NCBI RefSeq assembly: GCF_900106855.1
Contig: NZ_FNWI01000004.1
Coordinates: 186,001-250,000, forward strand
Origin: Varibaculum massiliense
Lineage (GTDB): Bacteria; Actinomycetota; Actinomycetes; Actinomycetales; Actinomycetaceae
Reading direction: 5' to 3'
DNA length: 64,000 nucleotides
Under the pieces are notes generated by a model, which was not told the origin of the DNA, searched no databases, and saw nothing but the letters and a program-made list of their open reading frames with translations. Positions 17,852 to 27,244 of the stretch are shown here, one piece after another. The translations under genes were made by a program, and so were the position numbers. Each line of letters begins with the position of its first letter. Position 1 is the first letter of the stretch.

Positions 17852-20800
17852 TTTCTTTTCCTTTCAAATAGAGTGAATAACATAGCAATCCCCAAAACCA
17901 GGCACCCTAGAAGCAACACTTCTAAAGAACCGGCATACCCCGACAAGGGAAGTTTCCCCTCCGGATAGTTAGTAACGGTCAGGGACTTAACCCCGCCACT
18001 AACAGTATTCACATCACCCTTACCACTAATAACGGTCACTTCCCCGTTACCGGCGACCTTAAACCTCACCGGCTGCGGCAGCAGGGCAAACCCCTTATTG
18101 GTGCTGATTTCTCTTAGCACATAGGTTTTCCCCGGAAACACCTTGAACTTAGCTTTCCCGTCCTGATCAGTTTTCAAGGTTTTAGGAGCGGTAGTGGCGC
18201 CTTCTTGAGTAAGCTCAAAAACCACGCCCTCCATCGATTTATTCGCGTCATCTTTCTTGTTTAGCTCGATTTCTACTTCCGCTAACTCGTTATAACGCAC
18301 CACCGTCATCACCGGGTTATCCCCGGTAACCTTAACCTTCATAGGGGTAGTATCCATTCGGTAACGCTCAGGTGCCTGGGTTTCTTCCAACGTGTACTCG
18401 GCACCGAAAGTAAGACCAGTAAAGGTCGCCAACCCCACCTGGTTAGTAGTCATTTCTTTCTTGGTGCCATCAGGGGCAGTCAAGGTGAACTTTGCTCCCG
18501 CCAAGGCTTTACCAGTTTCCTTAGCCAGCTTAGAAACCGTGACACTACCGGTGTTCTTAGTGTTAGGAACCTCCATAGTCACCAAACCGGTAAACCCTTT
18601 AAGCAGGGCATAATCAGATATTTTCACCGAAATCGGATTCGACTTAGCAATATAACCATCAGGCGCCTTCGTTTCTTTCAAAACATAGGTCTTATCCGCA
18701 TCCAGCTTAACCTTTGCGGGTACCTCAACTATGCCCTCACTATTGGTTTCCAAACCATCCGCTAACTTGGTCCCACCCGAGTCGAACAAAGTGAACTTCG
18801 CGCCCGCAAGCGGGATTACCACATCAAAAGTACCCGCCACTTGGGCAGGGCGTTTAACCGCTCCCCGATCTTTATTCTCAGACACCACCATATCGGCAGC
18901 GTCTTCGCTAACCCCTTTCACTAGAGGCTCAAACTTGAACACCTGCAAACGGGAAGGATTATTATTCGCCGTCCAAGTAAACTTCTGCGCCCTATAGTCA
19001 TCAACCACAAACTCATGCACCGCGTTCGGATCCACATAATACCCGGTAGGAGCCTTTAGCTCTTTCACCCGGTAAACCCCACCAGCAAGACCAGTAAACT
19101 CAACCTGACCCGCAGCATTCGTTACCTTAGTCTCTGAGGGAGTATCCGGCCAAGAATTATCTCCGGCTTGCTTGAACAACCCAAACTCGGCGCCCACCAA
19201 GAACCGGTCAGCACCCGCGTCAGACTCACTAGCTGTCGGGTCAACCTTGGTGACCACAATCGAGGACTCTTTCTTCGACTCCTCATTAGGAACCAACAGT
19301 TCACGCTGCACCAGCAATGCCTTGCCATCAGCGTCCAAAAGCCGCCCATCCGCGTCAATCTGGAAGTACATTGGCTTACCATTTAGGATATAACCCTCCG
19401 GAGCCTTAGTTTCTTGCAGGGTATAAACCTGATTAATCTCCAGATTATCCAGCAGCACGCTACCAGCCGATCTCTCGGTAGTCACCGACCTATCAGGCGT
19501 GCCAGTAGTCCCCTTACCCTTATAAAGGTTAAAGGTCGCGCCCGCTTTGATCACGCCGTCACCGCGCTGCCACCGACCAAAGGCCTTGCCCTTTTCAGCC
19601 ATGCCCCGCACGCCCAACTTCGAGAGCGACACCCGGCCCTTATCATTCACAACCTTTCCATCAACCCCAAGGGTCAAATCACGCCCCCGCAAGTTGGTGC
19701 ACTCCGTACCCGTACAACGAGTAATCGTAAAATCAATCGGAGCAATCGGCTGCAAGTGACTATCCCTCGGATTCTCCGTCAGCTGCCACTTACCCGCAGG
19801 AATATTGTAGAACTTTACGTCACCGTCATCGTTAGAGCGAACCGTGATCGGGGGCGAGTTCGGCTTCACAAACTTACCCGTACCAACGGGATTACAATCT
19901 TTATCCCCAAGAAACTTGCCGGCAGTAGAACACTTAACCTCCTCAACCGCAACCGGAGTAATCGTGAACTCAATGCCCGCTAAAGGCTGACCGTTCTTGT
20001 CCACCTTTTTAAACTTGACACTGCCCTTTACCGGCTCAATCGGCTTCCAACGGCTAAAGTTCTTTACTGTTCCTAAATCGATTTGGTAAACGTTTTGGTC
20101 AGTATCATAGTTTTTGTCGCTGAAATGGGTAGAGGTGAGTACGAACGATTTATCGCTAAGCTGGTAGCCTTCGGGAGCGGATAGTTCTCGCACTGTCCAG
20201 CCGGGTTTCGCGTCTACTTCGGTGAAGGATACTGTCCCGTCTTTACCAGAGGTTGCGGTAGCAACCAGCACGCCTTGCGGGTTGTATAAACCGAATTGTG
20301 CTCCGGCAAGAGCCTCTTCTTTCACGGTGTATCCCTCTGTCTTGAACCCGGTTTTATGCAGGATAATGTTGGAGGGCGGCGGAACTAGGGTATTGATTAC
20401 CGGGTTCGAGTACAGCGTGCCGTCGTGGGATTCCGCGTCGGAGGAAAAGTCATTTATTGCCTGTTTACCCAGGTGTTCTTGGGAACGCGGATCTGCGCCT
20501 GCCGGGCCGGCAATCATGGGGACGGTTGCCCACACTTCCGAGCGTCCCTTCTGCTCACTGTTAGTGCTTAGTTTCAAACCGGTCACTGCCCCGCAGGGTT
20601 CATCGTTCCAGGTAGCACCTTTAAGGGTTTCTTTGGTCAGATTGGTATCGCAGGTGTATTGGGCTTTCCAGCCCGGCACACTGCTCCCATCTGCCATTGC
20701 GAAGGTTACTTTGGCTCCGCTGCGATATTGATTTATCAGGTTAGAGCCTTCTCGCGCCTCGGTTCCCGCTACCGGTAACAGGTCATATATAACAGAGTTT

Positions 20801-23800
20801 GTTTCGGCCTTTTCCCCGTACCCCAACCGTAATTGGTATTCGAAGTTTGCTCCTGCCAGGGTCTGGATTTTGTCCGTCCAGGGCGCGTTGGCTTTGGCTT
20901 TTCGTATCCGCTTGTAGATATAGGTTTCGTCTCCGACTGAAACCTTGGTGGCGTTCTCGGCCTTTGACCAAATACCTTCCCCGGCTACCGGGTCATTTTC
21001 TACCTTGTTAAGGTAGATAACTTTCCCTTGGGCACGCACGAATGCTTCGTTTATCATAACGGGGCCGGGGGTACGTTTGGAGATATAGGTTTCTAGCTGT
21101 CCCACGTTGTAAACATCGTCTACGTTGGTAACCTGGTCGGCGAGGAACCTGACCGCTTGCCGCCCAGTATTATTCCAGTTGGACACAATCTCGTAACGCG
21201 CCCCTGGCAGAGCCGCGAATGTCCCGGTCATGGTCACGCCTTGTACTTCTAAACCATTGGGCAGCACGTCTACCAGCTCAAAGGAAGTCAGGGGGGCGCC
21301 ATAGTCGGTTTCTATTTCGGCACCCACGGTATAGGTACCGGTCTTACCGGTGAGGGTGAGTTTTTCAAAAGTGTTCCGTTTGAGAGCTTTTATGGTTTTG
21401 CCCTCGGGACGAATGTTGATGAATGCTTCTTTCTTTTTTAAACCAGAGCGTACCGAGTTAGCTAGAGGGGCATCACATTTTGTTTGGTCACACAGTTTTT
21501 TAGCGCTGTCCCTAAAACGCGTGTGTACTTTACTGATGGTGCGTTTTCCAGGCTGCGCCTGGATTTTGCTGACCCACCGCAACCAAATATCAGGGTATTT
21601 AGTTAATTCTTCGGGCAGTTCGATGCGTTTACCGTCAGTAATATCTATGGAATATAAATGCTTGTCTACCCCGTCTTTCGAGGTCAAGATTTCTAGTTTC
21701 CCACCAATAAAGAAGGGATCGGGGGTCACCGCGCTATAGCGCAACCGTTTATCTAGGTTGTAATCTTCTACGTTCACAACTCCGGCAGTCTGGGTGGTGT
21801 TATCGGTGTAAACACTCCAGTTGATTTCTTTTTTCCGGTCACTGTCGGTGTCGAACAGGGTGGGTTCTGCGTCCACATAGTGCGGCCCGTCTGCACTTTT
21901 GTCGAGGGCGGTCCCGGTGGGGAAAGTTTCGATTGGCTTATAGAAACTGATCCTGGTTCTTGCCGACCCGGTAATTACGGGTTCTTTTTCCCCTTTTTCT
22001 TCGGGGTTAAGGGCGAAGTCGGCACTATTGTTGATTCTTTCTTGTTTTTTCGCCCCCGGGAAGTGGAGCTTTAGCGTGCCTAAACCGGCGTATTCGCTGT
22101 GAATTGTTCGATCTTTATCCGTATAGGTAAGGGTCACCCCGTCGCCCCCGAGCGTCCAGCCAGGGTTTTCTTCCGCCACGAACTGGGCACGAGCAGTCGA
22201 TCCGTCTGCTTTGGTGTACTCCGGTAAAACATCGGTGATGGTGTAACCTTTCACATTGCGGAACAGGTCTTTTTTAATCCCGAACGTAAAGGTGACCGCG
22301 TTTTTACCACTTTCGGCTACGTGTCCATTTTCGTCTTCATCATAGTCGCGGCACACCCCCAGGCTGCACCCGGCAGCATCTTTTATAAACGTGGGCATCA
22401 AGTAGTAACCTTGCAGGTTCACCGGTCCTGGCTTCGATGCCGGGTTGGGCTTAACCACGTAACGGGTTCCGTCACTTGCCGTTTCTATCAAGGTAGCAGT
22501 GATGGGGTAGTTCCCATCAGAGGGCGTGACCCGCTCTTTTAACCGCCAGTGAATAGGAATAGTGGTTCTGCGATTTGCACCGTATTTTTCTTGTAATTTT
22601 ATTTCGAGGACGCCGGGGGCGACCACGGTAGCGGATTTGAAGCCGTAGGCATCTTTGATTCCGGATTCTACATATTCGACCCGGGAGGGATCATAGGTTA
22701 CCCGAATAACCCCCTTGGCTAGCTCGGCGCCGGGCGCGTCCCCACCATAGGTAATATCGGTACGCAGCTTTTTACCTATCTGGTCTTTGAGAGTATCGGA
22801 GCTGGGGAAGTTCCCTTTTTTATCTGCCGGCTCATTGGTGAGCTTACCGCTTAACTCTAGCAATCCAAAGGTAGTGTTCTTATAGGATTCTGGAACCGGT
22901 TTATAAACGAAAGTTAGCTCTTTATCTTCCCCATCAAGAGCAACCTTTTGCGCTTCCAGCACGCTGTAACCTTCAATCATTGGAGGCCAGAAGCTATATT
23001 CGTCTCCCCCCTCCTCGAGGGTGTTCAATACCTGCTCGGTTGGTTGCTTTAGCTCTTTACCATTCTCGTCCACATATTTCGCGGTTACCTTGGTATCAAC
23101 CAAAATAATAATCTTGCCAGGCACAGATGCCACATGATTAGGGTTCTTCCCTGAATCGGGTCGCAAATAAACCGGACCTGTCAAACCCAAAACTTTATTT
23201 TCATACATGCTCTTTTTAAGTAATTGCACGGCTTGTTCCAGCCGGTCATCGGCTACTTTAAAGACTGGAGATACCACTTTTGTTTCTGAGAACGCAGCAC
23301 TGACACTCTCTATGTCCCCTAAACGTTCCGGTAAATCCGCTATAGATGTATCTGAAAATGCATGATATCCTACGTCTTTAACCTTTCCCCAGTTTTGAGG
23401 AATTGCTTTCAAATGCCGATTAGATTCAAAAGCTCTCCCATCAATCTTATCAATTTGTCCCCAATCGGAGGGAATGGTTACTAGATTATTTTTCTGAAAG
23501 GCTCCAAAAGGAATATTTTTAATATTTTCCCAGGAAGATGGGATAGAAACAATTTCATTATCGGCAAAAGACTCCACGTCAATATTGGCTACTAAATCCC
23601 AAGATCTTGGTAGATTTACAATCTTATTTCTCGAGAATGCCGAAGGACCAATATAAGAAACCCTATCCCAGGAATCAGGTAGCCTAATTATTTTATTCCT
23701 GTAAAAAGCGTTTTTTGGGATTGCTGTAATCTTTCCCCAAGGAGCGCGTAATTCTTCAATTATATTATCTTCAAAGCACGCCTCGCCCAGGGAGCTCACA

Positions 23801-26190
23801 TTTTCCCAGGAATCAGGTAATTGGGTAAGTAAATTATTAATAAAAGCTTGTTTTTCAATCCCGGTTATTTTCCCCCAAGAATCGGGAAGTTTTGCTATCT
23901 TATTAGACGCGAATGCCTCCTCACGAATTCTAGTAACATTTCCCCAAGAATCCGGGATAGTAGTTATCTGGTTACCTTCAAAAGATCGGTATTCAATTTG
24001 ACTAATGTTTCCCCAAGAATCAGGTAAACCAGTTAACCTATTTGCATAAAAGGCGTAACTTTTAACCTGACTAACCTCTCCCCAGCTATCAGGTATGCTG
24101 GTCAATTGATTACTCGCAAAGGCGTTATCATAAATATGAGTTACATTTCCCCAAGATTCAGGTAAAGCAGTTAACTTATTGCCATAAAAGGCCATATCTC
24201 CTATAGATTTAACAGTTTTCCAACTATCAGGGATAGAAGTTAAATGATTCTCTCTAAAGAGATCATCAGGAATAGCAGGCCAACCCTCCCAGCTAAAATC
24301 TAGCTGGGTGATAGAATTAAAGGCGAACACACCCTTTAGAAATTTGTTTTTAAAATTATCGGGGTCTATCCGATTAAGCTCAACTTTCCCCCAACTATTA
24401 GGAATTTTCGTTATCTTGTTACTAGAAAAGGCGTAATTGCCAATGAAAGTAATATCTTTCCAAGATTCTGGTATTTCAGTGAGTGTATAATTGCTAGAAA
24501 ATGAACTCTCACCAATACTTTTAACTTTTCCCCAAGATTTGGGGATACTGGTTAGTCCACAATATTGAAACAGACCGGGTGTTATTTCCTCTAAATCACC
24601 CCACGAATCCGGAATCTTACTAAGCGTCTTATTTTCGTAAAAAGCTCGATCTTTAATCTGAGTAACCCCGCCCCAGTCATCAGGCAAGCTCTCTATTTTG
24701 TTTTTTGCGAAGGCCGAACCCCCAATATACTTTATTGATCCCCAGGATTTGGGCAGCTTCATCAAACCTACCTGGTAAAAAGCATAGCTACCTATTGCGG
24801 TGATGGACTGCCCCTTGTCCCCGAAGGTTGGCCAGCACCAATCGCTATTAGTCGCGCCCTTCTGATGGTTTTTTCGACCGCTATCACTGAACCCGGTAAT
24901 GGTTTCCCCGTCGTAGGTGAAATCTTTTACCTGCCAACCGGCACAAATGGTTTTCTCTGGCCAATCCGGACCGACTGCCACCTTGCCTTTAACGGTTTTA
25001 GTGCGCCCCTGAGAATCAGTGACCGTGTAGTAGACATCGTAGGTGGCCTCTTGCACATGAGTATCAATTGTTTTCGGAGAAACCTTTAGCTTTCCAGTAA
25101 TAACATTGCCGTCAGCATCTACCGCGGTCACACCCTTCAATAAAGCTTCTGTAGAACCGTCACCACCATGCGGAATATGCTTAAAAATGTCCCCACTAAT
25201 CTTGGGTGAAAAATCGGTTTTCTTATATTTAAAAGTAACCTCGTTCTTCTCACCCTTTACTGGCGTGAGCTCTTTTGCGGATTCCGTAGCCTTGTAACCC
25301 GCAAAAACCGGCGCCTTAATCTTGTTAGGTTCACCCGCGAAATACACCCCGTCCGGCTCGGTAAACTCACTTTGTAGAATCTGCGGGCTGCGCAGGGGTT
25401 TATCAGTATCCGCATCGAGGTAGTTAATAGTGATCGAGACCGCGTCCTCCGCAGCCACCTGACCAAAGCCGGAAGCATACTTTTCGGACTTTACTGCGGT
25501 CGGAAGCGAAGTCTGCCCGTCAGCCTTTTCTAGCACCACCCAACGCTTGTTATTCGAAAAAACTTCCTTGCCAAAGGTGGTGATAGTCGCAGGAATCTTT
25601 ACTTCTTTGATTTGGTTGCCGCTAAAGGCCTCCTGGCCAACCTTCTGCAAGTTGGGCGGAAGGGTAATCGCCTCCAGTTGGTTATTGGCAAAGGCACTGT
25701 CGCCAATCTCGGTCACATACTTCGGCAAAGTGACCTCAGTTAGCTTATTGTCACGGAAAACATTCGCGGGGATAGCGGTTAACCGCTGGGGCGGGTTCTG
25801 CGAATCATCCGGGCGAGCATCGGTGATATTCACCTCGGTTAACTGGTTATCGCTGAACGCGCCCTCACCAATCTCCTCCAGAGTAGAAGACTCAAAAGAC
25901 AAAGACTTAAGCTTATTCCTCTGGAACGCGCCCTCACCAATCTTTTTTAACCCTAGTGCGGTCAGTTCCTCAATCTGGTTATCATAAAACGCGCGCGCCC
26001 CGACCTCAGTCACCGAATCCGGCAAGGTAACCTTAGTGAGTTCCAACCCCGAAAAAACACCCTCCGCGATCTTGGTGACGCCATCGGGAATGGTCAGTTC
26101 ATGATTAGTTTCAAGTTCTTTCTTGCCCTTAGCAGTCAGGCCAGTAAGTACCGTTCCCTCAAAAATGAAACGGTCGTCAGTTGGGGGCAC
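17848..26190 (-). CDS. Giant LRR and SpaA-domain pilus adhesin, frame lacking its own signal peptide
   Basis: This 2780-residue frame is a cell-wall adhesin or pilus-tip protein. In order: BspA-type leucine-rich repeats (about residues 10-210), a MucBP-like domain, a bacterial Ig-like segment, then some 21 Trp-containing leucine-rich repeats of about 23 residues (about 467-967, typical unit IPDSWGNVTHIYDNAFASNQ). A second MucBP-like domain and a long region of isopeptide-type beta domains come next. About seven SpaA domains with ETKAPEGY-like E-boxes fill roughly residues 1930-2720. LPLSG near 2748, a hydrophobic helix and ERKRK end the protein. The frame starts at a GTG inside a run of seven G and has no signal peptide. 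The signal is encoded just upstream in another frame (26177-26482), and loss of one G would fuse them. It is coupled to the major pilin gene. Confidence 0.88.
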   Translation of the reverse strand: MPPTDDRFIFEGTVLTGLTAKGKKELETNHELTIPDGVTKIAEGVFSGLELTKVTLPDSVTEVGARAFYDNQIEELTALGLKKIGEGAFQRNKLKSLSFESSTLEEIGEGAFSDNQLTEVNITDARPDDSQNPPQRLTAIPANVFRDNKLTEVTLPKYVTEIGDSAFANNQLEAITLPPNLQKVGQEAFSGNQIKEVKIPATITTFGKEVFSNNKRWVVLEKADGQTSLPTAVKSEKYASGFGQVAAEDAVSITINYLDADTDKPLRSPQILQSEFTEPDGVYFAGEPNKIKAPVFAGYKATESAKELTPVKGEKNEVTFKYKKTDFSPKISGDIFKHIPHGGDGSTEALLKGVTAVDADGNVITGKLKVSPKTIDTHVQEATYDVYYTVTDSQGRTKTVKGKVAVGPDWPEKTICAGWQVKDFTYDGETITGFSDSGRKNHQKGATNSDWCWPTFGDKGQSITAIGSYAFYQVGLMKLPKSWGSIKYIGGSAFAKNKIESLPDDWGGVTQIKDRAFYENKTLSKIPDSWGDLEEITPGLFQYCGLTSIPKSWGKVKSIGESSFSSNYTLTEIPESWKDITFIGNYAFSSNKITKIPNSWGKVELNRIDPDNFKNKFLKGVFAFNSITQLDFSWEGWPAIPDDLFRENHLTSIPDSWKTVKSIGDMAFYGNKLTALPESWGNVTHIYDNAFASNQLTSIPDSWGEVSQVKSYAFYANRLTGLPDSWGNISQIEYRSFEGNQITTIPDSWGNVTRIREEAFASNKIAKLPDSWGKITGIEKQAFINNLLTQLPDSWENVSSLGEACFEDNIIEELRAPWGKITAIPKNAFYRNKIIRLPDSWDRVSYIGPSAFSRNKIVNLPRSWDLVANIDVESFADNEIVSIPSSWENIKNIPFGAFQKNNLVTIPSDWGQIDKIDGRAFESNRHLKAIPQNWGKVKDVGYHAFSDTSIADLPERLGDIESVSAAFSETKVVSPVFKVADDRLEQAVQLLKKSMYENKVLGLTGPVYLRPDSGKNPNHVASVPGKIIILVDTKVTAKYVDENGKELKQPTEQVLNTLEEGGDEYSFWPPMIEGYSVLEAQKVALDGEDKELTFVYKPVPESYKNTTFGLLELSGKLTNEPADKKGNFPSSDTLKDQIGKKLRTDITYGGDAPGAELAKGVIRVTYDPSRVEYVESGIKDAYGFKSATVVAPGVLEIKLQEKYGANRRTTIPIHWRLKERVTPSDGNYPITATLIETASDGTRYVVKPNPASKPGPVNLQGYYLMPTFIKDAAGCSLGVCRDYDEDENGHVAESGKNAVTFTFGIKKDLFRNVKGYTITDVLPEYTKADGSTARAQFVAEENPGWTLGGDGVTLTYTDKDRTIHSEYAGLGTLKLHFPGAKKQERINNSADFALNPEEKGEKEPVITGSARTRISFYKPIETFPTGTALDKSADGPHYVDAEPTLFDTDSDRKKEINWSVYTDNTTQTAGVVNVEDYNLDKRLRYSAVTPDPFFIGGKLEILTSKDGVDKHLYSIDITDGKRIELPEELTKYPDIWLRWVSKIQAQPGKRTISKVHTRFRDSAKKLCDQTKCDAPLANSVRSGLKKKEAFINIRPEGKTIKALKRNTFEKLTLTGKTGTYTVGAEIETDYGAPLTSFELVDVLPNGLEVQGVTMTGTFAALPGARYEIVSNWNNTGRQAVRFLADQVTNVDDVYNVGQLETYISKRTPGPVMINEAFVRAQGKVIYLNKVENDPVAGEGIWSKAENATKVSVGDETYIYKRIRKAKANAPWTDKIQTLAGANFEYQLRLGYGEKAETNSVIYDLLPVAGTEAREGSNLINQYRSGAKVTFAMADGSSVPGWKAQYTCDTNLTKETLKGATWNDEPCGAVTGLKLSTNSEQKGRSEVWATVPMIAGPAGADPRSQEHLGKQAINDFSSDAESHDGTLYSNPVINTLVPPPSNIILHKTGFKTEGYTVKEEALAGAQFGLYNPQGVLVATATSGKDGTVSFTEVDAKPGWTVRELSAPEGYQLSDKSFVLTSTHFSDKNYDTDQNVYQIDLGTVKNFSRWKPIEPVKGSVKFKKVDKNGQPLAGIEFTITPVAVEEVKCSTAGKFLGDKDCNPVGTGKFVKPNSPPITVRSNDDGDVKFYNIPAGKWQLTENPRDSHLQPIAPIDFTITRCTGTECTNLRGRDLTLGVDGKVVNDKGRVSLSKLGVRGMAEKGKAFGRWQRGDGVIKAGATFNLYKGKGTTGTPDRSVTTERSAGSVLLDNLEINQVYTLQETKAPEGYILNGKPMYFQIDADGRLLDADGKALLVQRELLVPNEESKKESSIVVTKVDPTASESDAGADRFLVGAEFGLFKQAGDNSWPDTPSETKVTNAAGQVEFTGLAGGVYRVKELKAPTGYYVDPNAVHEFVVDDYRAQKFTWTANNNPSRLQVFKFEPLVKGVSEDAADMVVSENKDRGAVKRPAQVAGTFDVVIPLAGAKFTLFDSGGTKLADGLETNSEGIVEVPAKVKLDADKTYVLKETKAPDGYIAKSNPISVKISDYALLKGFTGLVTMEVPNTKNTGSVTVSKLAKETGKALAGAKFTLTAPDGTKKEMTTNQVGLATFTGLTFGAEYTLEETQAPERYRMDTTPMKVKVTGDNPVMTVVRYNELAEVEIELNKKDDANKSMEGVVFELTQEGATTAPKTLKTDQDGKAKFKVFPGKTYVLREISTNKGFALLPQPVRFKVAGNGEVTVISGKGDVNTVSGGVKSLTVTNYPEGKLPLSGYAGSLEVLLLGCLVLGIAMLFTLFERKRK
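23290..24790 (-). repeat. Coding tandem repeats: about 21 leucine-rich units with Ile/Leu-Pro-x-Ser-Trp-Gly
   Basis: Within the adhesin, units of about 69 bases encode repeats around (I/L)PDSWG followed by an aromatic-Asn-consensus stretch. The DNA is clearly richer in A+T than its surroundings: 24121-24180 has 20 G+C of 60. The first and last units are the most diverged. Such an array could change length by recombination. Confidence 0.85.
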
Positions 26191-26482
26191 CCCCCCGCAC
26201 GGGAATTGGGCTACGCAACGCCTGCGGCACCCCCGCCGACAAATCCTGCAAACTATGTAGCCCGGGAAGCGGCTGCCCAGAACGCACCGACTTAGTGATC
26301 CCCGACTTGGAAGCAGCAGATACCGAAGAAGCCTTAACCGGTTGGGATTTCGCCGATGCCGTAAGCGGCACCACCACCAACAATGTGGACAACAGCAGCC
26401 CCAACACCGATAGAGAAGCCACCAATCGCCTGCTCAGCACCCTACTAGTCAAACCTACACTCCCATAGAACAGAGCAACCAC
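26177..26482 (-). CDS. Signal-peptide segment of the adhesin, separated by a frameshift
   Basis: This 101-residue frame has a clear export signal: basic LSRRL, a hydrophobic stretch (SVLGLLLSTLLVVVPL) and a TASAKS cleavage region. A Ser/Pro-rich linker follows. It ends 14 bases beyond the start of the giant adhesin frame, just past a run of seven G (coding strand). With six G the reading continues as PVRGVPPTDDRF into the adhesin, giving a normal secreted precursor of about 2875 residues. I therefore take it as the true N-terminus of that gene, out of frame in this sequence. The start is GTG at 26482, or a later GTG near 26440; neither has a strong ribosome binding site. Confidence 0.75.
   Translation of the reverse strand: MVALFYGSVGLTSRVLSRRLVASLSVLGLLLSTLLVVVPLTASAKSQPVKASSVSAASKSGITKSVRSGQPLPGLHSLQDLSAGVPQALRSPIPVRGGAPN
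26190..26196 (-). other. Homopolymer G7 tract at the adhesin frame junction, candidate phase-variation switch
   Basis: Seven C on the plus strand (seven G on the coding strand) lie exactly where the signal-peptide frame and the adhesin frame meet. Changing the tract to six, or by any multiple of three from six, joins the frames. Slipped-strand mispairing at such tracts is a known on/off switch for surface proteins. A sequencing or assembly error is the main alternative. Confidence 0.7.
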
Positions 26483-26522
26483 CCCATAAGGCAGCCATCC
26501 AGCCTCAATAAATCTTTAACTT

Positions 26523-26552
26523 ATGATAATACATTAATCAGGGTGCTATCAA
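26523..26552 (-). promoter_or_regulatory. Candidate promoter of the pilus operon
   Basis: On the minus strand TTGATA (26547-26552) is followed 18 bases later by TATCAT (26523-26528); an overlapping TATTAT at 26526-26531 gives a 15-base spacing. It lies about 40 bases upstream of the signal-peptide frame and after the greA gene. No other gene is in this gap. Confidence 0.45.
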
Positions 26553-26630
26553 GCGCTCAGAAAACCACAAATGGTAAAAACCACGCCCGCAAGCAACGTG
26601 CGAAAAAAGGTGTTTAACCAGGGCTTCTCC

Positions 26631-27107
26631 CTATTCGAAAGGGCTAACTTCCAGCAGCTTTACCTTAATATTTTTGCCGTTAGGAGCTAGATAATCAACG
26701 GTTTCGCCCACCTTATGGCCCATAATCGCCTGTCCCAAGGGAGCATCCGGAGAATAGACGTCCATGTCCACATCCGGGCTAGCCTCGCGCGAGCCCATCA
26801 GGAACTTCACTTCCCGCCGCCCCAGAGTAGCCTTCACTACCATGCCTGGTTCCACAATCCCGTCATCAGCTGGAGGCTCACCCACCTCGGCGTTCTCGAT
26901 GATTTCCTTTAGCTGCAAAATCCGGGTTTCATTCCAGGACTGCTGTTCCCGTGCCGCATGGTAACCGCCGTTTTCCTTCAAGTCGCCTTCTTGGCGGGCT
27001 TCATCAATTCGGCGGGCAATCGCCGGACGCTCTACTTCTTCGAGATGGCGTAGCTCTTCCTTTAGACGATCGTATGATTCCTGAGTCATCCAGGTCTTCT
27101 CTGCCAT
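26631..27107 (-). CDS. greA: Transcription elongation factor GreA
   Basis: GreA rescues backtracked RNA polymerase by stimulating cleavage of the transcript 3' end. The 158-residue protein has the N-terminal coiled coil with the functional acidic tip (IDEARQEGDLKENGGYHAAR) and the C-terminal FKBP-like domain (SPDAPLGQAIMGHKVGE). A GAGGAGAAAACG ribosome binding site precedes the ATG. It is a single gene on the minus strand between hemolysin III and the pilus locus. Confidence 0.96.
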   Translation of the reverse strand: MAEKTWMTQESYDRLKEELRHLEEVERPAIARRIDEARQEGDLKENGGYHAAREQQSWNETRILQLKEIIENAEVGEPPADDGIVEPGMVVKATLGRREVKFLMGSREASPDVDMDVYSPDAPLGQAIMGHKVGETVDYLAPNGKNIKVKLLEVSPFE

Positions 27108-27244
27108 CGTTTTCTCCTCAGCTAATAAATAAAAGACTGACCACGCTGAGCGCGGTCAGTAAAACAGCAGGTATCAGTGTAACAAATTGCAGCTGAAGTT
27201 GCTATTACAAAAAGCTAATAACTTATTTCCAATATAAGTGCCGG

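Noticed and set aside
23290-24790. CRISPR-like regular repetition
   Set aside because: The units are coding, in frame, lack unique spacers and translate to leucine-rich repeats.
26190-26196. Programmed -1 ribosomal frameshifting at the G7 tract
   Set aside because: A -1 shift from the signal-peptide frame does not reach the adhesin frame; a +1 shift or loss of one G is needed, so slipped-strand variation or a sequence error is simpler.
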